DNA of 7,673 bases, taken from the NCBI GenBank assembly GCA_026396455.1, contig JAPLWT010000005.1:1-7673 (forward strand). The letters are read 5' to 3'. This DNA is from Microcaldota archaeon (lineage in GTDB: Archaea > Micrarchaeota > Micrarchaeia > Burarchaeales > Fermentimicrarchaeaceae). Each line of letters begins with the position of its first letter. Within the stretch, counting starts at the first letter, position 1. The position numbers and the translations under genes were made by a program. Shown in pieces: positions 1 through 6,457 of this stretch. Below the pieces are notes generated by a model. The model was not told the DNA's origin, did no database searches, and was given only the letters and a program-made list of their open reading frames with translations.

Positions 1-157
1 GCAGTGGTCCGGCAGGATTTCCTGCATCATCAAGCCTCTGGAACTGGATTGTAATGAGCTTATATCTCTCCGGATGGAGTTCGCTCTCTCCTCTTATGAA
101 AAGCTCGTACTCCTCCCCCTCGCATGCAACCTCTGTGTCAAAGTAGTATTCCGGCAT
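1..157 (-). CDS. RNase H-fold (DEDD-type) nuclease-like protein, N-terminal fragment
   Basis: This is the first 52 codons of a leftward gene that continues past the left edge. It is too short for a routine ORF list but reads cleanly. The ATG is the first possible start, because an in-frame TAA lies two codons upstream (161-163). The protein begins MPEYYFDTEVA, and the FDTE (D7, E9) looks like the DxE ExoI motif that binds metal in DEDD 3'-5' exonucleases. Further on, the strand-like KLITIQFQRLDDAGNPAGPL matches, from memory, the second beta strand of archaeal predicted RNase H-like exonucleases (YprB/RNase_H_2 type). The remaining catalytic acidic residues lie outside the window, so activity cannot be judged. 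It follows the RPA gene on the same strand after a 60 bp gap that holds its own TATA box. The family call is a recognition from the first 50 residues only. Confidence 0.65.
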   Translation of the reverse strand, partial: MPEYYFDTEVACEGEEYELFIRGESELHPERYKLITIQFQRLDDAGNPAGPL

Positions 158-179
158 CGATTAGTTCAAGTTGGCTGCC

Positions 180-188
180 TTTATAAAT
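180..188 (-). promoter_or_regulatory. TATA box of the nuclease-like gene
   Basis: On the minus strand the sequence reads ATTTATAAAG. Its centre is about 27 bp upstream of the ATG at 157, and no Shine-Dalgarno sequence lies next to that ATG. This predicts a leaderless transcript starting at or next to the start codon. A GGAGG at about 193-198 on the same strand is too far away to serve the gene. Confidence 0.6.
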
Positions 189-217
189 CTGAGGAGGGGG
201 TAACTTTCCAGCTTCCT

Positions 218-1474
218 TCATACAATTCTGCTCACAAAGAGCTCCAGCTTGCCGGTATTCTTATTACTCCTTGCAGTTCCGCTCACAACGATTCTTTTGC
301 CGATCAGCTCGCTCCCTTTCAGCTCAAGGACAGTCTCTGCCCTGACATCTCTCGGGATCTCCTTGACCCCCAGAAAATCCTTTCCATGTCTGCCAGAAAG
401 TACGCACCATACCTCACCGCTGTCGTCCTTGAGCAATGCATTCACAACAATTTTCCCAGCAATCTCCTTTGAACCGCATTCTACACACGAGCCGCCATGC
501 GCAATCCCCTTGCACTTGCTGCAGGTTTCATCATAACGGGCTGCGGCGCTTGCAACGCTGCCCTCAACTTCAGCAAGCATACCCTCCTTGAGCTCGGCTA
601 TTTTCACCCGAGCAACTACGCCTCCAACTGGAGGCAGCTTCACATTGCGCGGGTTTAGAATCACCCTGCTTCTCCAATCCGCATGCAGCTCCTTACCCAG
701 AAGGCCTTTTTTCGCATACGCATTCTCCACCTTTATAACATCACCGCTCCCTGCCCTGTTAACCAGCTCTGCATTGCTATCCCATAGCGTGAGCCTTGCC
801 TTCCCGCTTCCATCTGCAACAAGCATTGATGATACCTGCTTCATCCTGCCCTCTTTCTCGAAGGAGTTAACCGCTCCCACTTCAAGGATTTCTGCAACGA
901 AATCCACCCCATTCATTCCCTCCTGCATCTCGCTTATTTTCACGAGTTTGCTTGCCACCTCAGGTAACTTCTTCCTCTGGCTGACTTTCAGCACTTGCCC
1001 CCCCATAGGAAGTTGCACCTCTCCTATATCCTCCTTGACATACCCTCCAAGCACATCAACTATATCCCCCTTCTCTATAACGCATTTATCAACAAGCTCC
1101 ACATCCTTGTTCCAGAGGACCAGTTTCGCTTCACCAGTTTCATCTGCCACATCAATATTGCAGACCCTCCCTCCCTTGCCATTCCTCTCGAACTTTCTGG
1201 GGGCAAGAATTCCCATCACCCTGACATGAAGGTTTACATTCTCCATGCATGGCGACAGTTCGGAAATATTTGTGAATACCAGCTCCCCCTTCTCAAACCT
1301 GACTTCCACCCCAAGCTCCTGAGCTATTGAGTAGAGAGCAGCAGCCTCATTTATCAGCCCATTGAACTGCTCCTGCCTATTCCTCACCATTTCGGAAAGC
1401 TCCTTCTCGCTTATTTTTTTCTCTTTTGTTACTGTCCTCCTTATCCTTGCTGGGTCCTTCAAGAATTCGAGCAT
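218..1474 (-). CDS. Replication factor A (RPA), single-stranded DNA-binding protein with three OB folds and a zinc site
   Basis: The gene encodes a 418-residue single-stranded DNA-binding protein that protects and presents ssDNA in replication, recombination and repair. A helical, charged N-terminus (about 1-60) precedes three OB-fold segments at roughly 68-165, 176-275 and 288-418. The first two carry a matching motif, VADETGEAKLVLW near 109-121 and VADGSGKARLTLW near 219-231; W121 and W231 are at the position expected to stack on DNA bases. The third OB fold has a four-cysteine zinc site, C318-X2-C321-X8-C330-X2-C333, followed by the related strand LLKDDSGEVWCVL, which lacks the tryptophan at the equivalent position. 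This order (OB, OB, zinc-OB) is that of euryarchaeal RPA41-type proteins. The start is the ATG about 26 bp after a TATA box. The gene is divergent from the MBL-fold gene, and the nuclease-like gene lies downstream on the same strand. Confidence 0.9.
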   Translation of the reverse strand: MLEFLKDPARIRRTVTKEKKISEKELSEMVRNRQEQFNGLINEAAALYSIAQELGVEVRFEKGELVFTNISELSPCMENVNLHVRVMGILAPRKFERNGKGGRVCNIDVADETGEAKLVLWNKDVELVDKCVIEKGDIVDVLGGYVKEDIGEVQLPMGGQVLKVSQRKKLPEVASKLVKISEMQEGMNGVDFVAEILEVGAVNSFEKEGRMKQVSSMLVADGSGKARLTLWDSNAELVNRAGSGDVIKVENAYAKKGLLGKELHADWRSRVILNPRNVKLPPVGGVVARVKIAELKEGMLAEVEGSVASAAARYDETCSKCKGIAHGGSCVECGSKEIAGKIVVNALLKDDSGEVWCVLSGRHGKDFLGVKEIPRDVRAETVLELKGSELIGKRIVVSGTARSNKNTGKLELFVSRIV

Positions 1475-1479
1475 ACTGG

Positions 1480-1487
1480 ATTAATAA
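1480..1487 (+). promoter_or_regulatory. TATA box of the MBL-fold gene
   Basis: ATTAATAA is centred about 26 bp upstream of the ATG at 1510. No ribosome binding site lies before that ATG, so a leaderless transcript is predicted. The box lies only 6 bp from the RPA start codon on the other strand. Confidence 0.55.
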
Positions 1488-1495
1488 CCGAAAAG

Positions 1496-1503
1496 TAATA
1501 AAT
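1496..1503 (-). promoter_or_regulatory. TATA box of the RPA gene
   Basis: On the minus strand the sequence reads ATTTATTA. It is centred about 26 bp upstream of the RPA ATG at 1474, again with no ribosome binding site, implying a leaderless transcript. It lies within the 35 bp between the two divergent start codons, next to the opposing TATA box at 1480-1487. Confidence 0.55.
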
Positions 1504-1509
1504 CCCTTT

Positions 1510-2082
1510 ATGAAAAGGATTGCGGAGAACCTGCTGATGATTGCAGGGGCGGATCTATGCTCTAACATCTACCTGCTTATCGATGGGAGAAAAGCATTGA
1601 TGATAGATTCCGGGGATGGAAGCACCTTGGATGAGATAGAGAGAGCCCTCAGAGGAGTGGAGTTGAGCAGGGTTATACTCACCCACGGACATTTCGACCA
1701 TATCGGCGGAATGCGTTATGTTGACAGGACAGGTTTACTGCATAGAGCCGACCTCTCCATGGTAGATAAGCTAAACTCCCCCTTTCCAGATTATTCTAAA
1801 CCGCATAAGCTCGCTGAGCTCAATCTCAAATCCCTGAAGTTTGGGATGTTTGATCTGCAGGTGATCCACACTCCGGGCCACACCCCCGGCTCCATATCCC
1901 TCTTTGACAGAAACAGCAAAACCCTCTTTTCAGGAGACACCATGTTTGCAGATGGATTTTTTGGCAGGACAGACCTTGTGGGCGGTAACGAACGTGAGCT
2001 TACGAAATCTCTTGAAAGGCTGAGGAAGCTGAACTACAAAATGCTGTGCCCAGGCCACAACCAGATAGAATGTACCGTCTAA
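1510..2082 (+). CDS. Metallo-beta-lactamase-fold hydrolase (glyoxalase II-like)
   Basis: The gene encodes a 190-residue MBL-fold metal-dependent hydrolase. The binuclear metal site is complete: T58-H59-G60-H61-F62-D63-H64 (HxHxDH), H124 in HTPGHTPGS, D143 in SGDTMF and H183 in CPGH. The segment FADGFFGRTDLVGG after D143 is typical of the glyoxalase II/YcbL-like branch, whose members cleave thioesters such as S-lactoylglutathione in other organisms. The substrate here is unknown, and archaea generally lack glutathione. The reading frame is open back to 1426, but that would overlap the RPA gene. The ATG at 1510 is preferred because a TATA box lies about 26 bp upstream and the family homology starts there. 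The following operon has its own TATA box, so this gene is probably monocistronic. Confidence 0.88.
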   Translation: MKRIAENLLMIAGADLCSNIYLLIDGRKALMIDSGDGSTLDEIERALRGVELSRVILTHGHFDHIGGMRYVDRTGLLHRADLSMVDKLNSPFPDYSKPHKLAELNLKSLKFGMFDLQVIHTPGHTPGSISLFDRNSKTLFSGDTMFADGFFGRTDLVGGNERELTKSLERLRKLNYKMLCPGHNQIECTV

Positions 2083-2102
2083 TCGCACGCTAAGCAGCGC
2101 AG

Positions 2103-2111
2103 ATTTAAATA
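2103..2111 (+). promoter_or_regulatory. TATA box of the SDR-GGGPS-MgtC operon
   Basis: ATTTAAATA is centred about 29 bp upstream of the ATG at 2136, in the 53 bp gap after the MBL-fold gene. It lies inside an imperfect palindrome, CAGATTTAAATATCTG (2100-2115), with arms CAGAT/ATCTG. A transcript would start a few bases before the ATG, so it is leaderless or nearly so. No ribosome binding site is seen. Confidence 0.5.
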
Positions 2112-2135
2112 TCTGGGTAAATTGAATATGAACGC

Positions 2136-3191
2136 ATGAAGAAAAAATTAGAGGTCGGGAAGAAGTCGGTCTCGCACAAGCCACTCGTGTTGGTTACCGG
2201 AGCTGGCGGAAGGCTGGGCAGGCACCTGCTGAAACTGCTGCTCGATGGCAAATACCGGGTGAGGGTGCTTGCAAGGGCAGGGGCGGAAATCTCCTTCCCA
2301 AAAGGAGTTGAGATTCTCCCAGGAGACATCACGCATATACAAACAATACGCCATGCTGTTGTAGATGTGGATATAGTATTCCACCTAGCTGCTTTGGTCG
2401 ATTATGCAAGCTCGCAGGATAAATTATTCAAGGTGAATGTTGAGGGAACAAGGAATCTCCTAGAGGTATGTGTTGAGGCTGCCCCTAACCTGAAAAGATT
2501 TGTATACTGCAGCTCAACTTCCGTGATGGGCAAGGAGCTTGCCGAAATACCGGCAAATGAGAGGACAGAATGCATACCTACTGACGATTATGGGCTTTCC
2601 AAGCTGATGGCAGAGAAAGTCGTGATGGAGTACAGCAAAAAGCTGCCAGTCGTGATAGTGCGCCCCGCAGTCATATACGGGGAGGGGTTTGATGAGGGCT
2701 ATTTCCCAGTCCTTAAACTTCTCAAGCATCACAGGATGAGGGTGATTGATTCCGGCAGCAATGTCATACCCTTCGTCCACGCGAAGGATGTTGCAAGGGC
2801 GTTCCTGCTTGCCGCGGAGAGCAAAAAGGCAGTTGGGCAGACTTACATAATAACCGGCGGGGAGCAGATGACTCAGAAGGAAATTTTTGAAATTGCAGCA
2901 AAGGAGTTTGGTGTTAAACCGCCCCACAGGAATATACCGCGCTTCTTCCTTGAGCTGGAAGTGCAGCTCTCATCCTTCAGGAGTCTCCTGGGAGGGAAAA
3001 AGCCCAGTTTCACGATGGAGGACATAGCAGTCCTCTCCTCACACAGGGTTTTTGACATTTCAAAGGCAAAGAAGGAGCTGGGGTATGCCCCACAGGTCAG
3101 GCTTGAGGAGGGTATAAAAGAGATGGTGGAGTATTACAGAAGAGGTGCGTTCTATGAGGAGCATGGGAAAGGTGGAAAAATACATAAATGA
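2136..3191 (+). CDS. NAD(P)-dependent epimerase/dehydratase-type extended short-chain dehydrogenase
   Basis: The gene encodes a 351-residue extended SDR. The Rossmann dinucleotide motif TGAGGRLG is at 21-28, the first D of the fold is followed by GDI (63-65), and the catalytic set is S126/S127/T128 with Y152-x3-K156 (YGLSK). HLAA (83-86) and the NxxGTRNLLE helix (about 101-110) are standard for the family. RPAVIYGEG (176-184) and the C-terminal DISKAKKELGYAP are typical of the extended group. The pattern resembles 3-beta-hydroxysteroid dehydrogenase/dihydroflavonol-4-reductase-like and sugar-nucleotide epimerase-like proteins, and the substrate cannot be read from sequence. The 15 residues before the Rossmann strand are rich in lysine. 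It is first in an operon: its last 38 bases overlap GGGPS, so a role in lipid or isoprenoid chemistry is a reasonable guess but no more than that. Confidence 0.85.
   Translation: MKKKLEVGKKSVSHKPLVLVTGAGGRLGRHLLKLLLDGKYRVRVLARAGAEISFPKGVEILPGDITHIQTIRHAVVDVDIVFHLAALVDYASSQDKLFKVNVEGTRNLLEVCVEAAPNLKRFVYCSSTSVMGKELAEIPANERTECIPTDDYGLSKLMAEKVVMEYSKKLPVVIVRPAVIYGEGFDEGYFPVLKLLKHHRMRVIDSGSNVIPFVHAKDVARAFLLAAESKKAVGQTYIITGGEQMTQKEIFEIAAKEFGVKPPHRNIPRFFLELEVQLSSFRSLLGGKKPSFTMEDIAVLSSHRVFDISKAKKELGYAPQVRLEEGIKEMVEYYRRGAFYEEHGKGGKIHK
3142..3147 (+). promoter_or_regulatory. Shine-Dalgarno site for GGGPS
   Basis: GAGGTG lies inside the end of the SDR gene, six bases before the ATG at 3154, and matches the archaeal 16S 3' end (complement of CACCUC). 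It favours the ATG at 3154 over the GTG at 3145 and the ATG at 3163. Unlike the promoter-proximal genes here, this internal operon gene has a clear site. Confidence 0.55.
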
Positions 3192-3927
3192 TGGTATCGA
3201 GAGGGATGGCGCCCTGCTCTTTGTGCTGATAGACCCGCTGGACTATCCAAGCCTTGGGAGGGCAGTCGATACTGCGAGCGAAGCATGCGAGGCCGGTGCC
3301 GATGTCATACTCATTGGTGGCAGCATAGGCGTCCAGGGCAATATACTAGATGAAGTGACAAGGAGGATAAAGGAGAAAGTAAATGTGCCAATAGTGCTCT
3401 TCCCCGGGAATACCGGCACTCTGACAAAGGCAGCTGATGCAGTTTATTTCATGCAGCTCATTAATTCGAGAAACCCATACTGGATATCCCAGGCTCAGGC
3501 TCTTGCAGCCCCGATAGTCAAGCAGCTTGGCATAGAAGCACTGCCAGTTGGTTACATTGTTGTTGAGCCCGGCGGGACTGTCGGCTGGGTTGGGGATGCA
3601 AATAAAGTTCCCAGAAGCAAGCCTCACATAGCAGCACTGCTTGCTCTTGCAGGTGAGTACGCAGGCAGCAGGTTCATAGTGACGGATGTTGGCAGTGCAT
3701 CAGAGCTGGGCCCTGTGCCGCTTGACATGGTCCGGGCTGTGAGGAAAGCCATTTCTGTCCCTTACATAGTCGCCGGTGGAATAAAAACAAAGCAGCAGGC
3801 AGGCGATATAATTAAAGCAGGAGCGGATGCAATACACATTGGGACAGCCGCGCAGAATTCCAAGAATGTTGGCAAGACCATAAAAGAGTTTGTTAAGGTT
3901 GTCAAAGCCGAGGGAAGGAAAAAATGA
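3154..3927 (+). CDS. (Geranyl)geranylglyceryl phosphate synthase (GGGPS)
   Basis: The enzyme joins a prenyl diphosphate (geranylgeranyl diphosphate in archaea) to sn-glycerol-1-phosphate with Mg2+, the first committed step of archaeal ether-lipid synthesis. The 257-residue product is a TIM barrel with the family signatures in order: LIDP (D27, metal), GGSIG (55-59), VLFPGNT (81-87), the NPYW motif at 107-110 found in group II GGGPS, GYIVVEPGG (133-141), YIVAGGI (204-210) and the phosphate-binding GADAIHIGTA (223-232). Bacterial PcrB is a homologue that uses heptaprenyl diphosphate; an archaeal context favours GGGPS. Three starts are possible (GTG 3145, ATG 3154, ATG 3163). The middle one is chosen for the GAGGTG six bases upstream. 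The gene begins 38 bp inside the SDR gene and overlaps the next gene by ATGA, so its translation is probably coupled to both. Confidence 0.93.
   Translation: MRSMGKVEKYINDGIERDGALLFVLIDPLDYPSLGRAVDTASEACEAGADVILIGGSIGVQGNILDEVTRRIKEKVNVPIVLFPGNTGTLTKAADAVYFMQLINSRNPYWISQAQALAAPIVKQLGIEALPVGYIVVEPGGTVGWVGDANKVPRSKPHIAALLALAGEYAGSRFIVTDVGSASELGPVPLDMVRAVRKAISVPYIVAGGIKTKQQAGDIIKAGADAIHIGTAAQNSKNVGKTIKEFVKVVKAEGRKK
3910..3918 (+). promoter_or_regulatory. Ribosome binding site of the MgtC-like gene
   Basis: GAGGGAAGG lies 5 to 9 bases before the ATG at 3924, within the last codons of GGGPS. It is purine-rich with a GAGG core, and with the ATGA start/stop overlap it points to coupled translation. 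Confidence 0.4.
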
Positions 3928-5174
3928 GCGGAAATTTGATATTCCTACAAGAGATATTCCTCTCCATAGCTGTTGGAGCACTCATAGGGGTTGAGAGGGA
4001 GCATACCAAGCACCAAAGAATAGCAGGCGTCAGGACAATAGCGCTCATCTCACTGCTAGGAACCCTGAGCGTAATGATATCAAAACTAGCGGACAACCTG
4101 ATCTACGTGCCCTACCTATGCCTGCTTGCAGTTATAGGTTACACCTTTTTGCTCTACTACTTCAGGGCAAAGAAGCTTGAAGCACTAGGCATGACCACAG
4201 TGTTGACCCTTCCCCTTGCATTCATACTTGGAGTATTCATAGGGTTTGACCTCTACATTGAAGCAATAAGTGGAGCAATACTAGCGACAATACTGCTCCT
4301 CAGCAGGGATTACTCGCATCTTTTTGTGAAGAAGCTCACTGATGATGAAATAGCAGATGCGCTTCAGTTTGGCATAGTTTGCTTTATAGTATACCCCCTA
4401 CTGCCCTCAACTGCCGTGGATATATACGGCAGTTTCTCGATGAACCTGCAATCTTTCTTTCTTATCGTCATAACAGTATCGCTGATCTCTTTCCTCTCCT
4501 TCGTTCTTTTGCGTTTCTGGGGGCACAGGGCGCTGCCCCTGACAGGCTTCCTGGGAGGGTTGATAAACTCGGTTGCAACCGTTGCTTCGCTTGCATCGAA
4601 ATCAAAAGAAAAACCCTCACCGCTTTATCTTACAAGCCTTGCAACAGCAAGCAGTGCAATGCTGCTGAGAAACCTTCTCTTGGTTGCCCTTCTCTCCACC
4701 CAGATATTCTCGCTGGTTGCAGTTCCCATTATTGCAATGGTGTTGGTTTTCCTTGTGCAAGGTTTCATCAACACTGGCAAGAAAGGTACTAAGACCGAGC
4801 TTCTTTTCGAGCAGCCCTTCTCTGTCAATGCAGGGTTGAAATTCGGCGCAGTTCTCTTTGGGGTTATGCTCCTCGTCTACGCAGTCTCACAGCTCAGCTC
4901 AAAGAGCATGATGGCGGTAGGGATAGCAACATTCATAGGAGGGCTCGTGAGCAGCGCGTCAGTGGTTGCGTCAGTCTCCTCAAACCAAGCGATATTGGGA
5001 ATAAACAACGTAACTGGAGCATACCTGATAATGGTCGGGTGCTTCGCAAGCCTTCTAGCAAAAGTCTTCACCCTCCTGACTACTGCCTCAAAGGAGTTCA
5101 GCGGTAGGGGTATACCCATAATAATCACATCTATGCTGGCAGGAGCAATAGTACTCTTTCTCACTGTTCACTGA
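3924..5174 (+). CDS. MgtC/SapB-DUF4010 integral membrane protein
   Basis: The gene encodes a 416-residue, strongly hydrophobic protein with about a dozen predicted membrane segments. Residues 1-130 form an MgtC/SapB-type domain: GALIGVERE (19-26) followed by GVRTIALISLLG (35-46), the two conserved patches of that family, then a TM hairpin (about 90-126). The remainder is a DUF4010-type domain. In it a short motif occurs twice, GFLGGLINSVATVAS (208-222) and TFIGGLVSSASVVAS (336-350), which suggests two related membrane halves. MgtC homologues are linked to survival in low magnesium and to control of membrane ATPase or ion homeostasis, but the function of the DUF4010 fusion is not established and no transport substrate can be read here. 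It is last in the SDR-GGGPS operon, overlapping GGGPS by 4 bp. Its stop is 2 bp from the converging thiC stop. Confidence 0.85.
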   Translation: MSGNLIFLQEIFLSIAVGALIGVEREHTKHQRIAGVRTIALISLLGTLSVMISKLADNLIYVPYLCLLAVIGYTFLLYYFRAKKLEALGMTTVLTLPLAFILGVFIGFDLYIEAISGAILATILLLSRDYSHLFVKKLTDDEIADALQFGIVCFIVYPLLPSTAVDIYGSFSMNLQSFFLIVITVSLISFLSFVLLRFWGHRALPLTGFLGGLINSVATVASLASKSKEKPSPLYLTSLATASSAMLLRNLLLVALLSTQIFSLVAVPIIAMVLVFLVQGFINTGKKGTKTELLFEQPFSVNAGLKFGAVLFGVMLLVYAVSQLSSKSMMAVGIATFIGGLVSSASVVASVSSNQAILGINNVTGAYLIMVGCFASLLAKVFTLLTTASKEFSGRGIPIIITSMLAGAIVLFLTVH

Positions 5175-5176
5175 AT

Positions 5177-6436
5177 TCACTCCAGCTCCTTCATTATTTT
5201 TATGGCGCAGTAGTCGCCGCACATGCTGCATGCCTTGCTCCTGCTGCCTCTCTTTCTCCTGTACTCCTTGGCTCTCTTGTCGTATATAGCATACTGGAAC
5301 ATCTTCCTCCAGTCAAGCGCTGCCCTTGCTTTGCTCATCTCCAAATCGTCAGAGTTGTCCATCCTCTTGGCAATATCCGCCGCATGCGCGGCTATCTTCA
5401 TTGCAACAACTCCCTCAACCACATCTTCAACTGCTGGCAGTGCGACATGCTCGCTGGGAGTGACAACGCACAGGAAGTCAGCCCCTTCTGCCGCAGCAAT
5501 AGCCCCCCCGATTGCAGAGCTTATGTGGTCATAGCCAACCGCTATGTCCGTAACCAGAGGACCGAGAACATAGAAGGGGGCTCCTGAGCAGATGCTCTTC
5601 TGAAGCCTTATATTCGCCTCGACTTTGTCCATGGGGACATGGCCAGGCCCCTCGCATATGACAGACACATTACTTTGATGAGCCCTTTTCACAAGCTCCC
5701 CCTGCGTTATGAGTTCGTGCATCTGCGCCTTGTCTGTTGAATCGTTCAGAGAGCCAGGCCTGAGGGCATCCCCCAGGCTTATAACAACATCCTTCTCGGC
5801 AGCAAGCTCCAGCAGATAGTCAAAATTTGTGTAAAGTGGATTCTCCTTGTCATTCTTTATCATCCATGCAGCAAGCATGCATCCTCCCCTGCTGACAATT
5901 CTCATCAGCCTGCTTTTTGTGAGCTCAACACCCTTTCTTCTCATGGCCGCATGCACGGTTATGAAGTCCGCGCCCAATTCAATATGCCTCTCAATAGCCT
6001 TGAATATGTCCTCCTCAGTTGGCAGTTCACCTTTTTTGAAAGACCTTATAAAAGCAGAATAAACAGGGACAGTCCCAACAGGCACAGCGGAGCTTCTGAT
6101 TATCTTCCTGAGAATGTACTCCAGGTTCCCACCAGTGCTCAGATCCATAATCGTGTCGGTGCCGGCCTCAACAGCCGCCTTTACCTTCCTAATCTCCTCA
6201 TCAATCTTTGCAAAATCAGTGGAAGTGCCGACATTCGCATTTATCTTTGTTCTCAGGCCAGCCCCAATTCCGCAAACATTATCCCTTTTCTCAAGGATGA
6301 CTATCCTTCCCTTTGCAACTCCACTCCTTACTCTTTCTGCATTGACTTTCTCATCCCTTGCAATTCTCTTCATCGCGGAAGTTACAACTCCTCGCTTGGC
6401 TAGCTTCATTTGAGTCAAAGAAACACCCCAAGACAT
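5177..6436 (-). CDS. thiC: Phosphomethylpyrimidine synthase ThiC (HMP-P synthase)
   Basis: ThiC is a radical-SAM enzyme that rearranges 5-aminoimidazole ribotide into HMP phosphate, the pyrimidine half of thiamine. The 419-residue protein matches the short archaeal/clostridial form. Signatures include INANVGTS (65-72), MDLSTGG (97-103), the EGPGHVPMD stretch (262-270), GPLVTDIAVGYDHI (292-305), TPSEHVALP (326-334) and the C-terminal cluster site C403-SM-C406-GDY-C410 for the [4Fe-4S] centre. The third cysteine comes after three residues rather than the four of the bacterial CX2CX4C. The ATG at 6436 gives MSWGVSLTQMKLAKRG. Because the strongest minus-strand TATA-like element lies only about 16 bp upstream, a TTG at 6418 (giving MTQM, a common start of the conserved region) or the ATG at 6409 are alternatives. 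There is no room for a TPP riboswitch in the 43 bp upstream. The gene stands alone, with no other thiamine gene beside it. Confidence 0.93.
   Translation of the reverse strand: MSWGVSLTQMKLAKRGVVTSAMKRIARDEKVNAERVRSGVAKGRIVILEKRDNVCGIGAGLRTKINANVGTSTDFAKIDEEIRKVKAAVEAGTDTIMDLSTGGNLEYILRKIIRSSAVPVGTVPVYSAFIRSFKKGELPTEEDIFKAIERHIELGADFITVHAAMRRKGVELTKSRLMRIVSRGGCMLAAWMIKNDKENPLYTNFDYLLELAAEKDVVISLGDALRPGSLNDSTDKAQMHELITQGELVKRAHQSNVSVICEGPGHVPMDKVEANIRLQKSICSGAPFYVLGPLVTDIAVGYDHISSAIGGAIAAAEGADFLCVVTPSEHVALPAVEDVVEGVVAMKIAAHAADIAKRMDNSDDLEMSKARAALDWRKMFQYAIYDKRAKEYRRKRGSRSKACSMCGDYCAIKIMKELE
5194..5203 (+). terminator. Possible T-rich terminator of the SDR-GGGPS-MgtC operon
   Basis: TTATTTTTAT with five consecutive T (5197-5201) starts 20 bp after the MgtC-like stop codon, inside the 3' end of the opposing thiC gene. 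Archaeal RNA polymerase terminates at such T-runs without a hairpin. With only 2 bp between the converging genes, termination has to happen within thiC sequence, and this is the best candidate I see. A run of five T is short, so confidence is low. Confidence 0.3.
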
Positions 6437-6446
6437 TTTAAAAGGA

Positions 6447-6457
6447 TAAATATATAC
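6447..6457 (+). promoter_or_regulatory. TATA box of the NFACT gene, possibly shared with thiC
   Basis: TAAATATATAC is centred about 28 bp upstream of the ATG at 6480, and no ribosome binding site precedes that ATG, so a leaderless transcript is expected. Read on the other strand it is GTATATATTTA, also a good TATA box, centred about 16 bp from the first possible thiC ATG (6436). The same element may therefore drive both divergent genes. If it does, thiC transcription would begin near 6427, within the longest predicted reading frame. Confidence 0.6.

Noticed and set aside
74..472. A 132-codon forward frame at the left edge
   Set aside because: It is the complement of the nuclease-like N-terminus, the 60 bp promoter gap and the RPA 3' end; it shows no domain-like pattern.
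588..1229. A 213-codon forward reading frame within the RPA gene
   Set aside because: It is antisense to a well-supported RPA gene, rich in Ser/Thr/Pro/Leu as antisense frames are, has no family motif and no promoter at a suitable distance.
1426..1509. Upstream extension of the MBL-fold gene by 28 codons
   Set aside because: It would overlap the RPA coding region and its promoter; the TATA box and the family homology both support the ATG at 1510.
2088..2098. CGCT-AAGC-AGCG hairpin after the MBL-fold gene as a terminator
   Set aside because: A four-base-pair stem with no following T-run is not a convincing terminator in archaea.
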